Shown here: positions 26,073 to 34,370 of the stretch, piece after piece
Numbering within the stretch: the stretch's first letter is position 1
Layout of the letters: each line of letters begins with the position of its first letter
NCBI RefSeq assembly: GCF_039521365.1
Contig: NZ_BAAACF010000003.1
Coordinates: 248,001-312,000, forward strand
DNA: 64,000 nt
Reading direction: 5' to 3'
From: Clostridium_AW malenominatum
GTDB lineage: Bacteria; Bacillota; Clostridia; Clostridiales; Clostridiaceae
Position numbers and translations under genes: made by a program
The notes under the pieces: generated by a model
Told to the model about the DNA's origin: nothing
What the model saw: the letters and a program-made list of their open reading frames with translations, nothing else
Databases searched by the model: none

Positions 26073-27437
26073 TTAATATCTCTTTCTCCCTTTAGAAGAT
26101 TTTATTCCTAATTCTTCTCTGTATTTTGCCACAGTCCTTCTAGAAATATTCACGCCTTTTTCCTTTAGCATATCCGCTATAGCTTGGTCAGATAGGGGGC
26201 TTCTTTTATCTTCTTCATTAATCAATTTTTCTATTTTATTCTTAGCTTCTACTGTAGAAAAACAATCCTCTATTCCTTTAAACGAAAGACCTGTTGTGAA
26301 TAAATCCTTTATCTTCAAAGTTCCTTTATCCGTGTAAATATATTTATCTCTAATGGCTCTACTAACTGTAGATTCATGTATTTCTAAACTATCTGCAATT
26401 TCTTTTAAAGTCATTGGCTTTAAATATTTTTCTCCATGTTCAAAATAGTCCTTTTGAATTTGAAGAATTTTTTCCAAAACTTTATATATAGTACTCTTTC
26501 TTTGTTCTATGCTTTTTATCAAAAAAGTAGCACTATCTAGTCTACTTTTTACATATTCAATAGCTTTCTTATCTTCATCTTTATTCAAAATGCCCTTATA
26601 CAAGTTATTTATAGAAAGCCTCGGTGCTAATTCTTCGTTCATTACTATATGGTGTTCACCATCTATTTTTCTTATATAAGCATCAGGCATAATATATTTT
26701 ACTTCTTCTCCTGTATAAAACCCACTAGAAGGCTTAGGTTGAAGGGTCTTTATAAAATCTCCATAACCTTGAGCCTTTTTTACATCTATATTTAATGTCT
26801 TAGCAATAACATTATATTTATTTTCTGCTATATCCTCTAAGTGACTATTGATGATTTCATGTAATATAGAATCATTTAACCCTTTTTTGTAACACTGTAT
26901 TTGCAGACATTCTTTTAAATCCCTAGCTCCAATTCCATCTGGTTCTAAGCTTTGAATAACTTCTAAAGCATCTTCTGCAAGTTCTAATGATATTTTAAGA
27001 GTTTTTGCCACACTCTCTAAGCTTTCACCTAAATATCCTCTCTCATCAATGCCTTCTATAATGTATCCGCATACTAATTTAATGCAATCCTTTTCATTTA
27101 AATATCTAACCTGCTCTATTAAATGCTCTTTCAGTGATTTCTTCTCGCTAATGAACATAAAAGGAGAAACTTCTTCATCCTCACTTTTATAATTAACACG
27201 ATTATCATAACTATCAAATTCTAAATGCTTTATAAATTTTTTATAATCTATTTCACTAGCCTTTTCACCATTATTGCTGTACTTAGCTTCCAAAAGAGGG
27301 TTTTCCTGAATTTCCTTTTCCACAAGCTTTTGTAGCTCATAAGAAGATAACTGTAATATCCTCACAGAAAGTTGCATTTGTGGTGTCATTATTAACTTTT
27401 GTTCTTGGGAAACTGTTAAATTAAAATCCATATTCAT
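26073..27437 (-). CDS. rpoN: RNA polymerase sigma-54 factor
   Basis: A 454-residue sigma-54. The N-terminal glutamine/leucine-rich region I (QEQKLIMTPQMQLSVRILQLSS) is contacted by activators, the core-binding domain is central, the helix-turn-helix includes ESTVSRAIRDKY, and the RpoN box reads SRRTVAKYREEL at about 432-443. It needs an AAA+ activator; one (cdsR-like) lies 1.7 kb away, and two matching -24/-12 promoters are in the window. It precedes cggR on the same strand but cggR has its own promoter. Confidence 0.97.
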   Translation of the reverse strand: MNMDFNLTVSQEQKLIMTPQMQLSVRILQLSSYELQKLVEKEIQENPLLEAKYSNNGEKASEIDYKKFIKHLEFDSYDNRVNYKSEDEEVSPFMFISEKKSLKEHLIEQVRYLNEKDCIKLVCGYIIEGIDERGYLGESLESVAKTLKISLELAEDALEVIQSLEPDGIGARDLKECLQIQCYKKGLNDSILHEIINSHLEDIAENKYNVIAKTLNIDVKKAQGYGDFIKTLQPKPSSGFYTGEEVKYIMPDAYIRKIDGEHHIVMNEELAPRLSINNLYKGILNKDEDKKAIEYVKSRLDSATFLIKSIEQRKSTIYKVLEKILQIQKDYFEHGEKYLKPMTLKEIADSLEIHESTVSRAIRDKYIYTDKGTLKIKDLFTTGLSFKGIEDCFSTVEAKNKIEKLINEEDKRSPLSDQAIADMLKEKGVNISRRTVAKYREELGIKSSKGRKRY

Positions 27438-27521
27438 ATAATCACCACCCCTTCATCAAAATATATTATAGCACCTTACTTTACTTTAGTACAGTAATGG
27501 TCAAAGTAAAATATATGAATA

Positions 27522-27554
27522 ACGGCCTCCTGCGTAATATTTGCTGGCGGCCGT
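27522..27554. terminator. Hairpin between cdsB and rpoN
   Basis: ACGGCC pairs with GGCCGT. The plus strand continues TTTTTATT, and the minus strand is also T-rich further on. It separates cdsB from rpoN. Confidence 0.6.
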
Positions 27555-27577
27555 TTTTATTATTTAAAACTCTTCAC

Positions 27578-28864
27578 TTACACACACTTATTAAGCATTA
27601 CTTCAAGTATAACATTATCCGTGTTATTCATTCCTTCTACAGATACTTTACCAAGGTTTTTAATTGTTTCTTCTGCACTGTCTGTTAATATTCCATTATC
27701 TGATGGTATAAATAAATTATTCAATGCTAATTTTGCAGCTTCCATTGCCGATGCTACGGATATAGATAATTTGTAGGAGCACCCTATTTTGGCTCCATCA
27801 CATATCATACCTGTTAATCCAGCTATCATATTTTTAATAGAACCTTTAATTTGTTCACGATTTCCTCCCATTAAATAAGTAAGACCTGCTGCACAACCTA
27901 CTCCTGCGGCTACACCACAACCACAAACTGCCGATAATGCGCCTGTATGGACTTTTACATAGGCTGTTATTAAATGGCTTAAGGTCACTGCTCTCACTAT
28001 GAGTTCTTTATCTAATCCCTTTTCATCTCCAAAAATTGAAATAGGCAATATTGTAACTAAACCATGGTTTCCAGAACCCGCACTACTCATTACCGGAAGT
28101 GGATATCCTGACATTCTAGCTTCTGACGCTGCAGCCGTTAAAGCCTTTGCAAGGGACTCTAAGTCTTTAGCTTCTTTTTTCAATAATCTTCCCATTCCTA
28201 TGCCCAAATCTTCATTAGCACCTATGAAAGCCATTCTCATATTCATATCTATACCTTCATTGATAAATATGATATCTTCATAATCTACAGTATCTGCAAA
28301 ATCTATTAATTGATTAATTGTAAATTCCTTTATTCTATGCTTTATCTCAATATTGTTATTTTTTACTTCCTGCGTATCCTTCCCCTTTATATTATCTGAC
28401 TTAAGTTGCTTTCCATTCTTCTCTTCACTAATTATATTTAAATGATTATCCTTAATTACTACAGTAGCTTCTCCTTCTTCTCCTTTAGCAATAATTTTTA
28501 TATATAACCCACTTATACTCTCTTCTAAATTTATTTTTATGATTTTTTTATCTACTAGCTTATAAGCTTCTTCTATATCTTTATCGGATGAATCCTTTAG
28601 CACTTCTAATTTATAATCTGATTTTCCACATATTAAAGCTAGAGCCGCTGCAAATATAATGCCCTTCTCCTTGGTTCCAGGAATACCCACATCCATTCCA
28701 TTCTTTAAAATATTTCTATCTACCCATATATTTAATTCTTTTACTTCTCCATTTAAAATTTCTTTTGCCCTAGCCACTCCATAAGCTACTGCTCCGGGTT
28801 CTGTACATCCTAATGCAGGTGCTACTCCAGCTTTCAAAATTTCTATAATAAGATTATTATCCAT
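27578..28864 (-). CDS. cdsB: L-cysteine desulfidase family protein (UPF0597)
   Basis: A 428-residue protein of the UPF0597/CyuA family, related to L-serine dehydratase alpha subunits. Cysteines that can bind a 4Fe-4S cluster are seen in GCTEPGAVAYG, CGCGVAAGVGCAAG and ICDGAKIGCSY. Family members break down L-cysteine to pyruvate, ammonia and sulfide. The ATG at 28864 is used because GGGGGAAAAG precedes it; an in-frame ATG 34 codons upstream would overlap the sigma-54 promoter. The divergent sigma-54 activator and the upstream operators indicate induction by substrate, as in the clostridial CdsR-CdsB pair. Confidence 0.85.
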   Translation of the reverse strand: MDNNLIIEILKAGVAPALGCTEPGAVAYGVARAKEILNGEVKELNIWVDRNILKNGMDVGIPGTKEKGIIFAAALALICGKSDYKLEVLKDSSDKDIEEAYKLVDKKIIKINLEESISGLYIKIIAKGEEGEATVVIKDNHLNIISEEKNGKQLKSDNIKGKDTQEVKNNNIEIKHRIKEFTINQLIDFADTVDYEDIIFINEGIDMNMRMAFIGANEDLGIGMGRLLKKEAKDLESLAKALTAAASEARMSGYPLPVMSSAGSGNHGLVTILPISIFGDEKGLDKELIVRAVTLSHLITAYVKVHTGALSAVCGCGVAAGVGCAAGLTYLMGGNREQIKGSIKNMIAGLTGMICDGAKIGCSYKLSISVASAMEAAKLALNNLFIPSDNGILTDSAEETIKNLGKVSVEGMNNTDNVILEVMLNKCV

Positions 28865-28901
28865 ATTTCTTTTCCCCCTTAAACTGCTTTTTATTATATA
28901 A

Positions 28902-28917
28902 AGCAAATGTTGTGCCA
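28902..28917 (-). promoter_or_regulatory. Sigma-54 (-24/-12) promoter of cdsB
   Basis: The minus strand reads TGGCACAACATTTGCT, a full match to the sigma-54 consensus TGGCAC-N5-TTGC. It lies about 40 bases before the cdsB ATG. Confidence 0.88.
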
Positions 28918-28959
28918 ACGGGTACTCTGTAGTAATTATCATAATTGCCAAATTATAAT

Positions 28960-28975
28960 TTATCATTATTGATAA
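28960..28975. promoter_or_regulatory. Candidate CdsR operator 1
   Basis: TTATCATTATTGATAA, an inverted repeat TTATCA-N4-TGATAA located 43 bases upstream of the cdsB -24 element. The same pattern occurs at 29048 and 32323. A degenerate copy lies at 29019-29034. Confidence 0.6.
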
Positions 28976-29047
28976 TTATATAGAGAAGCAAACAAAATTA
29001 AGTACTATACTTATAGAATTATCAAATTTATTAATAATAAAAATAAA

Positions 29048-29063
29048 TTATCAAATTTGATAA
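29048..29063. promoter_or_regulatory. Candidate CdsR operator 2
   Basis: TTATCAAATTTGATAA, a perfect palindrome, about 130 bases upstream of the cdsB promoter and 55 bases before the cdsR-like ATG. It could act as an enhancer for cdsB and for autoregulation. Confidence 0.65.
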
Positions 29064-29118
29064 TTTAATGGTATCATAAATATAGAATCTTTTGAAATAA
29101 CACGGGGAGGTTACTTTT

Positions 29119-30852
29119 ATGAATAATATAATAAATGAGCTTCAAAATATAGCTGAAACTATAAAAGCTATAACTAATATTGACGTAACCATAGTTGATA
29201 ATAATCTTAAGAGAATTGCGGGTACTGGTGTATTTAAAGATAAAATAGGCTATTACGTACCCAAAAATTCAGCTTTTGAAAAATCTCTAACTTCTGGGAG
29301 ACAATACTTAATAACGGATCCTTCTACTGACGAATTATGTATAGATTGTCATGGACGAGATATTTGCAAAGAAAAATTAGAACTATGCATCCCCATGAAA
29401 ATTAATAATAAGATTATAGGCATATTAGGTATGTGTATTTTTGACGATAAGACAAAAGAAGAATTTATCAATAAACAGGAGGACTTTAAAACTTTTGAGA
29501 GCAGATTAAGTAGCTTAATCTCCACAAGAATAAATGAAGAAAAACTAGGAATCATCGTTGAATATCGTTCTTCTGAGCTCATGACTTTAATTAATTCCTT
29601 AAACGAAGGCATAATAATACTTAATAATAACAAAATTATATTATCCATTAATAAATATATGAAAGATAGATTAAATATTTCCAATATAACTCAGCACTCT
29701 TCAATTTCTGAGATCTTGCCTTCAAAAATAGTAGATACTTTAATTGAAAAAGATTTCAATGGAGAGATAGGCCCACTTAATATAGAAAAGTATAAATTTA
29801 TAATTAATGCTTCCCCTATTATCGTAAAAAATCGTAAGCAAGGCACCGTATTAGTATTTTCAGATTTTGATAAAATGCAAGAATCTGTATTCAAAGCCCA
29901 CAAAGTATCGGGAATAGTAACTTTCGATGATATTATTGGGGAAAGTGAAATACTTAAGAGGGTAAAAAGTGAAGCTATACAAATAGCTGAAAGAGATATA
30001 TCCGTACTTTTACTAGGTGAGAGTGGTACGGGCAAAGAAGTTTTTGCTAAAGCAATTCACTTCTCTAGTCGTAGAAAAAATGAAATTTTTATGCCTATTA
30101 ATTGTGGTGCTATACCAGAAAATCTTATTGAAAGTGAACTATTTGGATATGAAAAAGGCTCTTTTACAGGAGCAAATATTTCAGGTAAGATAGGTAAGTT
30201 TGAAATGGCTAAAGATGGAACTATATTTTTAGATGAAATCGGTGACTTACCACTACACATGCAAGTTAAATTATTAAGGGTACTAGAAGAAAAGGAACTT
30301 ATGAGGGTAGGAGGTCATGACGCTATTAAAGTTAATCCAAGAATTATCTCTGCAACTCATAAAGACTTACCCAATATGGTGTCAGACAAGAAATTTAGGG
30401 AAGATTTATTTTACAGACTTAATGTTGTACCTATAATTATTCCCCCTTTACGCGAAAGAGGATATGATGTTATTCTATTAGCTAAATATTTCTTAGAAAA
30501 ATACAATGAACTCTATAGTAAAAACATTAAGGGATTCACATTAAATTGCGAAAGAGCCTTGCTCAACTTCTCCTTTCCAGGGAATATTAGGCAGCTAAAA
30601 AATCTAATTGAATATGCTGTTAACTTTGAAACTAGCAATTATATTGATACTGAAACTATAAACAAAAAATGGAATAACACTTCTGTTTCTAAAATAGACT
30701 TAACACTTCCCGAAATGACTAAGTCCTACGAAAAAAAAGTAATAGCAGACTATATCAACAAATACGGAAATGACTTAGACGGAAAAAAACTTATAGCTCA
30801 AAAACTTGGTATAAGCATAGCTACTCTGTATAGAAAAATGGATGAAAGCTAA
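29119..30852 (+). CDS. cdsR: Sigma-54-dependent activator, CdsR-like
   Basis: A 577-residue enhancer-binding protein. The N-terminal GAF-like sensor (1-155) contains a cysteine cluster at Cys74, 77, 83 and 90; a PAS-like region follows (about 160-260); the AAA+ domain (about 270-510) has Walker A GESGTGKE, the sigma-54 contact loop GSFTGA and Walker B GTIFLDEIG. A Fis-type helix-turn-helix closes the protein (GKKLIAQKLGISIATLYRKM). It is divergent from cdsB and convergent with a symporter gene; both carry sigma-54 promoters and the same palindrome. This matches the described CdsR role in cysteine catabolism, though the ligand is inferred. Confidence 0.85.
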   Translation: MNNIINELQNIAETIKAITNIDVTIVDNNLKRIAGTGVFKDKIGYYVPKNSAFEKSLTSGRQYLITDPSTDELCIDCHGRDICKEKLELCIPMKINNKIIGILGMCIFDDKTKEEFINKQEDFKTFESRLSSLISTRINEEKLGIIVEYRSSELMTLINSLNEGIIILNNNKIILSINKYMKDRLNISNITQHSSISEILPSKIVDTLIEKDFNGEIGPLNIEKYKFIINASPIIVKNRKQGTVLVFSDFDKMQESVFKAHKVSGIVTFDDIIGESEILKRVKSEAIQIAERDISVLLLGESGTGKEVFAKAIHFSSRRKNEIFMPINCGAIPENLIESELFGYEKGSFTGANISGKIGKFEMAKDGTIFLDEIGDLPLHMQVKLLRVLEEKELMRVGGHDAIKVNPRIISATHKDLPNMVSDKKFREDLFYRLNVVPIIIPPLRERGYDVILLAKYFLEKYNELYSKNIKGFTLNCERALLNFSFPGNIRQLKNLIEYAVNFETSNYIDTETINKKWNNTSVSKIDLTLPEMTKSYEKKVIADYINKYGNDLDGKKLIAQKLGISIATLYRKMDES

Positions 30853-30862
30853 AAACCTAGAG

Positions 30863-30905
30863 AAAGCCCTGCAAAATGCCTAACAGCAAATATTGCAGGG
30901 CTTTT
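30863..30905. terminator. Bidirectional terminator between cdsR-like and symporter genes
   Basis: AAAGCCCTGCA pairs with TGCAGGGCTTT. T-rich sequence follows on the plus strand. The flanking genes converge here. Confidence 0.8.
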
Positions 30906-30913
30906 AAATTAAT

Positions 30914-32101
30914 TTATGCTTTTACACTTTTATGACTTCCTATGTTCTTCTTTTCACATATACCCATAAGCATTAACGCTATAGCTCCATCTCCTGTTAC
31001 ATTGCATGCTGTACCAAAGCTATCTTGTAGTGCAAAAACTGTTAATACTAATGCAACTGCTGAATCACTAAATCCTAATATACCAGTTATTAATCCTAGG
31101 GAAGCCATAACTGTTCCACCTGGCACTCCAGGGGCCCCTATAGCAAATATACCTAATAGTATGATAAATTGAATTATTTTTCCTAAAGGCGGCAATGTTC
31201 CATATACTACCTGAGAAACTGTCAATACAAAAAATACTTCTGTTAAAACAGATCCGCAAAGATGTATTGTAGAGCATAATGGAATTGCAAAATCTACTAT
31301 ATCGTCACTTAAAACCGATGATTTATGAGCACATTTTAGGGCTACTGGTAAAGTAGCTGCACTGGACATTGTTCCAACAGCTGTTAAATATGCAGGGCCA
31401 TAGTGTTTTATTACTTCTAGAGGATTTTTCTTTGAAATTGCTCCCCCAATAAAATATAATAATGCAAGCCATATTAAGTGTCCTATTATTACCAATAGAA
31501 TCACTATCAAAAATACTGGTAACTGTTTTGTTATACTTCCTTCATAAGCTAATCCTGCAAAAGTGGTTGACACGAAAAATGGAAGTATCGGTATTATAAC
31601 TTTACTAACAATTGATAACATTATTTCTCCAAATTGATCTAAAAGCTTTTCAACTAAATCTGAATTAGTCCAAGCAGTAGCAAGCCCAATCAAAATAGCT
31701 GTAACCAATGCAGTCATAACTGACATCACAGGCGGAATATCTAATTTAAATATTATTTTAGGCAATTCCCTCAAGTTATCTACATTACTAGCTATAGATA
31801 GCTTAGGGATTATTGCATAACCTGAAATAGCTGAGAAACTTGCGGCTCCTATTGATGAAACATATGCAATTAGAACTGTTATTCCTAACATTTTACTTGC
31901 ATTTGATCTCATTTTAACTATGGATGGTGCAATAAATCCTATTATTACAAGTGGTATACAATAAAAGATTACTTGTCCTAAAATGTACTTTATGGTTACA
32001 ATAATACTCATTATAGTTTCTGTAGAAGCTAACCCTACTAATGCTCCTATCACCACTGCCAGTAGTAATTTCACAATTAAATTGTCTTTTAACTTACTCA
32101 T
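30914..32101 (-). CDS. Dicarboxylate/amino acid:cation symporter (DAACS)
   Basis: A 395-residue membrane protein of the glutamate-transporter fold: the hairpin-1 serine-rich segment (GTMSSAATLPVALKCA), SLGLITGILG and the TM8 region (QDSFGTACNVTGDGAIALML). It imports amino or dicarboxylic acids with Na+ or H+. The ATG at 32101 is chosen for its GGGGGAGAAG site; the upstream in-frame ATG overlaps the sigma-54 promoter. A -24/-12 promoter and the same palindrome as cdsB suggest it imports the cdsB substrate, probably cysteine or a related amino acid. Confidence 0.88.
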   Translation of the reverse strand: MSKLKDNLIVKLLLAVVIGALVGLASTETIMSIIVTIKYILGQVIFYCIPLVIIGFIAPSIVKMRSNASKMLGITVLIAYVSSIGAASFSAISGYAIIPKLSIASNVDNLRELPKIIFKLDIPPVMSVMTALVTAILIGLATAWTNSDLVEKLLDQFGEIMLSIVSKVIIPILPFFVSTTFAGLAYEGSITKQLPVFLIVILLVIIGHLIWLALLYFIGGAISKKNPLEVIKHYGPAYLTAVGTMSSAATLPVALKCAHKSSVLSDDIVDFAIPLCSTIHLCGSVLTEVFFVLTVSQVVYGTLPPLGKIIQFIILLGIFAIGAPGVPGGTVMASLGLITGILGFSDSAVALVLTVFALQDSFGTACNVTGDGAIALMLMGICEKKNIGSHKSVKA

Positions 32102-32146
32102 AACTTCTCCCCCTATTTTAATGATATATTTTATAATTAATAAAAT

Positions 32147-32162
32147 AGCAATTTTCATGCCA
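32147..32162 (-). promoter_or_regulatory. Sigma-54 promoter of the symporter gene
   Basis: The minus strand reads TGGCATGAAAATTGCT, one base off the TGGCAC-N5-TTGC consensus, about 45 bases before the ATG. Confidence 0.75.
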
Positions 32163-32322
32163 ATTTATGTAAGTTGATGAACCCTCTAATGTCAATAATT
32201 ACAATTATTATTGAATGATTTAATTCTCAATAATAATAAAGTTATATTTAACTTTGCACGCTTTTATTCATTTATTCTACAATCATTAACTAATATGATG
32301 ATTTTTCATTATCAAGAACTAT

Positions 32323-32338
32323 TTATCAAATATGATAA
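32323..32338. promoter_or_regulatory. Candidate CdsR operator 3
   Basis: TTATCAAATATGATAA, about 160 bases upstream of the symporter -24/-12 promoter, a normal enhancer distance. It has the same TTATCA-N4-TGATAA form as the cdsB sites. Confidence 0.65.
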
Positions 32339-32345
32339 CAATAAA

Positions 32346-32377
32346 TAATAAAAAGAGATGCGATTAACGCATCTCTT
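32346..32377 (-). terminator. Terminator of the nucleoside importer operon
   Basis: AAGAGATGCG pairs perfectly with CGCATCTCTT followed by TTTATT on the minus strand. Confidence 0.88.
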
Positions 32378-32383
32378 GTATTA

Positions 32384-33319
32384 TTATCTCTGACCTTTTT
32401 CGTATGGCACTCCGTCTGCAGCAGGCGCTTGAGTTTTCCCAACAAAACCTGCAAGAACAAACATAGTCATGATATAAGGGAATGCAGCATAGAATTCCCC
32501 TGGAATAGTCCATCCAAATCCCTTAGCAAATAATTGGAATGTCTCTGCAAAAGCGAACAGTATAGATGCCCACATTGCATTAACAGGTTTCCAGTTACCA
32601 AATATCATAGCTGCTAAAGCAATAAAACCTCTGCCACTAACCATATTTTCTCTATACAAATTCATTATACCAATGGATAAAGTAGCTCCTCCAAGACCTC
32701 CTAAAACTCCAGATAAAATAACACATAAGTATCTTATGCCATATACATTAATTCCCAAAGTGTCAGCAGCCTTAGGATGCTCACCTACTGATCTTATTCT
32801 TAAGCCTAATGGTGTTTTATATATTACATAGTGAGAAACGAACACCAAAGCAAAGGCTAAAAATACAAACCAGTTTAATTCTTTCAGAATTGGTCCGAGT
32901 ACTGGTATTTTCCCCATAAACTCAATAGGATAAGGTACTGAAGCAACAACACTTGTTTGTGAATTTGTTTTGAAAAATTTAACTATTAAATATCCAGTCA
33001 ATGCAGATGAAAATACATTTATTCCAACCCCGGATATAATCTGATCAGCCTTTAAATTTATGCTTAGATAAGCGTGTAATGCAGCCATAACAGCACCCGC
33101 CACCATAGCAAATAATACTCCTATCCAAGGATTCCCTGTAATGAAGGATCCATATACTCCAAAGAAAGCACCTGCAGTCATAATACCTTCTAGGGCTATA
33201 TTTACAACTCCTGATTTTTCCGAAAAAACTCCACCTAATGTCGCAAATATAAGTGGTGTAGCAAGTCTTAAGGTGGCAGCAATAATTCCAATTAAAGCAA
33301 TTACCAATGAATTATCCAT
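32384..33319 (-). CDS. nupQ: BMP-type nucleoside ABC transporter permease (NupQ-like)
   Basis: A 311-residue permease with about eight membrane helices and the family features FATLGGVFSEKSGVVNIALEG, GLRIRSVGEHPKAADTLGI and GRGFIALAAMIFGNW. Related systems (B. subtilis NupNOPQ, PnrA/TmpC systems) import nucleosides. It overlaps the upstream permease gene by 8 bases and ends the operon. Confidence 0.88.
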   Translation of the reverse strand: MDNSLVIALIGIIAATLRLATPLIFATLGGVFSEKSGVVNIALEGIMTAGAFFGVYGSFITGNPWIGVLFAMVAGAVMAALHAYLSINLKADQIISGVGINVFSSALTGYLIVKFFKTNSQTSVVASVPYPIEFMGKIPVLGPILKELNWFVFLAFALVFVSHYVIYKTPLGLRIRSVGEHPKAADTLGINVYGIRYLCVILSGVLGGLGGATLSIGIMNLYRENMVSGRGFIALAAMIFGNWKPVNAMWASILFAFAETFQLFAKGFGWTIPGEFYAAFPYIMTMFVLAGFVGKTQAPAADGVPYEKGQR

Positions 33320-34370
33320 TTACTAATGCCCCCTTTTTTCTTCTTTCTCCTATAAGTTTAAATACATATTCACCAGCAATGAATAGTACTATTATACCTT
33401 GTATTAAATAAACAATTGTCTTTGGTATACCGTAAAGCATTAATGTACCTGAACTGTAATTTAATGCTCCAAATAATATAGCTGAGAATAGTATTCCAAA
33501 TGGATTACTCTTTGCAACTAAAGCTACCGCTATTCCATCCATACCAAAGTTTGTAAAGCCAAATAATTGAATAGATTGATGCTGAACTCCCATTGTGTGT
33601 ATAGCTCCACCTATTCCAGCTATAGCACCTGATATTACCATAGCTAATATAATATTTTTCTTTATACTTACTCCACCGTATTCTGCGGAAGTTGGACTAA
33701 ATCCTACAGCTCTTATTTCATAACCTATAGTTGTTTTCCAAAGAAGGAAATATACTAATCCTGAAAAAGCTATTCCAATGAATATACCAACGCTTAATCT
33801 ATTATGCTCTCCTAAAAACCTATATAATTCCGCTGATTTTTGTATTAAATGTGTACTAGCGGAACTTGGCTTATGAAAAGGACCCATAACTAAATAGTTA
33901 GTAAAATGCTGAGCTACAAAGTTCATCATTATAGTATTAACAACTTCATTAGTTCCAATCTTAGCTTTTAAATATCCTGGTATAAATGCCCAAAACATTC
34001 CTGCTAAGGCTCCTGCAATCATAGTTAAAGGTATGTGTATTATAGCTGGTATTCCTGGTATTAAACCAACTAATGTTGCCGCCGTCATACCCATTATAAA
34101 CTGACCTTCTACCCCAATGTTAAATAAACCAGTTTTAAATGCAACTGCATGAGCCAGACCAGTAAAAATAAGTGGGGTAGCAAATACAAGTGACTCTATT
34201 AAATTTATTTTTGTTCCAAAACTTCCCTTCCATATGGAGGTAAATAATAATTCAGAAGCTGCAATAAAGCCAAAACTTTTTGCCCACATAACGAAGAATA
34301 CCGAAATAAATAAAGCTATAATTATAGATATTATAGATATAGAAAAGCTTTTTATTAAATCCTTATTCAT
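33312..34370 (-). CDS. nupP: BMP-type nucleoside ABC transporter permease (NupP-like)
   Basis: A 352-residue permease with LAHAVAFKTGLFNIGVEGQF, GTNEVVNTIMMNFVA and GYEIRAVGFSPTSAEYGGV, the counterpart of the other permease. It overlaps the ATPase gene by 8 bases and the second permease gene by 8 bases, so the three are translationally coupled. Confidence 0.88.
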   Translation of the reverse strand: MNKDLIKSFSISIISIIIALFISVFFVMWAKSFGFIAASELLFTSIWKGSFGTKINLIESLVFATPLIFTGLAHAVAFKTGLFNIGVEGQFIMGMTAATLVGLIPGIPAIIHIPLTMIAGALAGMFWAFIPGYLKAKIGTNEVVNTIMMNFVAQHFTNYLVMGPFHKPSSASTHLIQKSAELYRFLGEHNRLSVGIFIGIAFSGLVYFLLWKTTIGYEIRAVGFSPTSAEYGGVSIKKNIILAMVISGAIAGIGGAIHTMGVQHQSIQLFGFTNFGMDGIAVALVAKSNPFGILFSAILFGALNYSSGTLMLYGIPKTIVYLIQGIIVLFIAGEYVFKLIGERRKKGALVNG

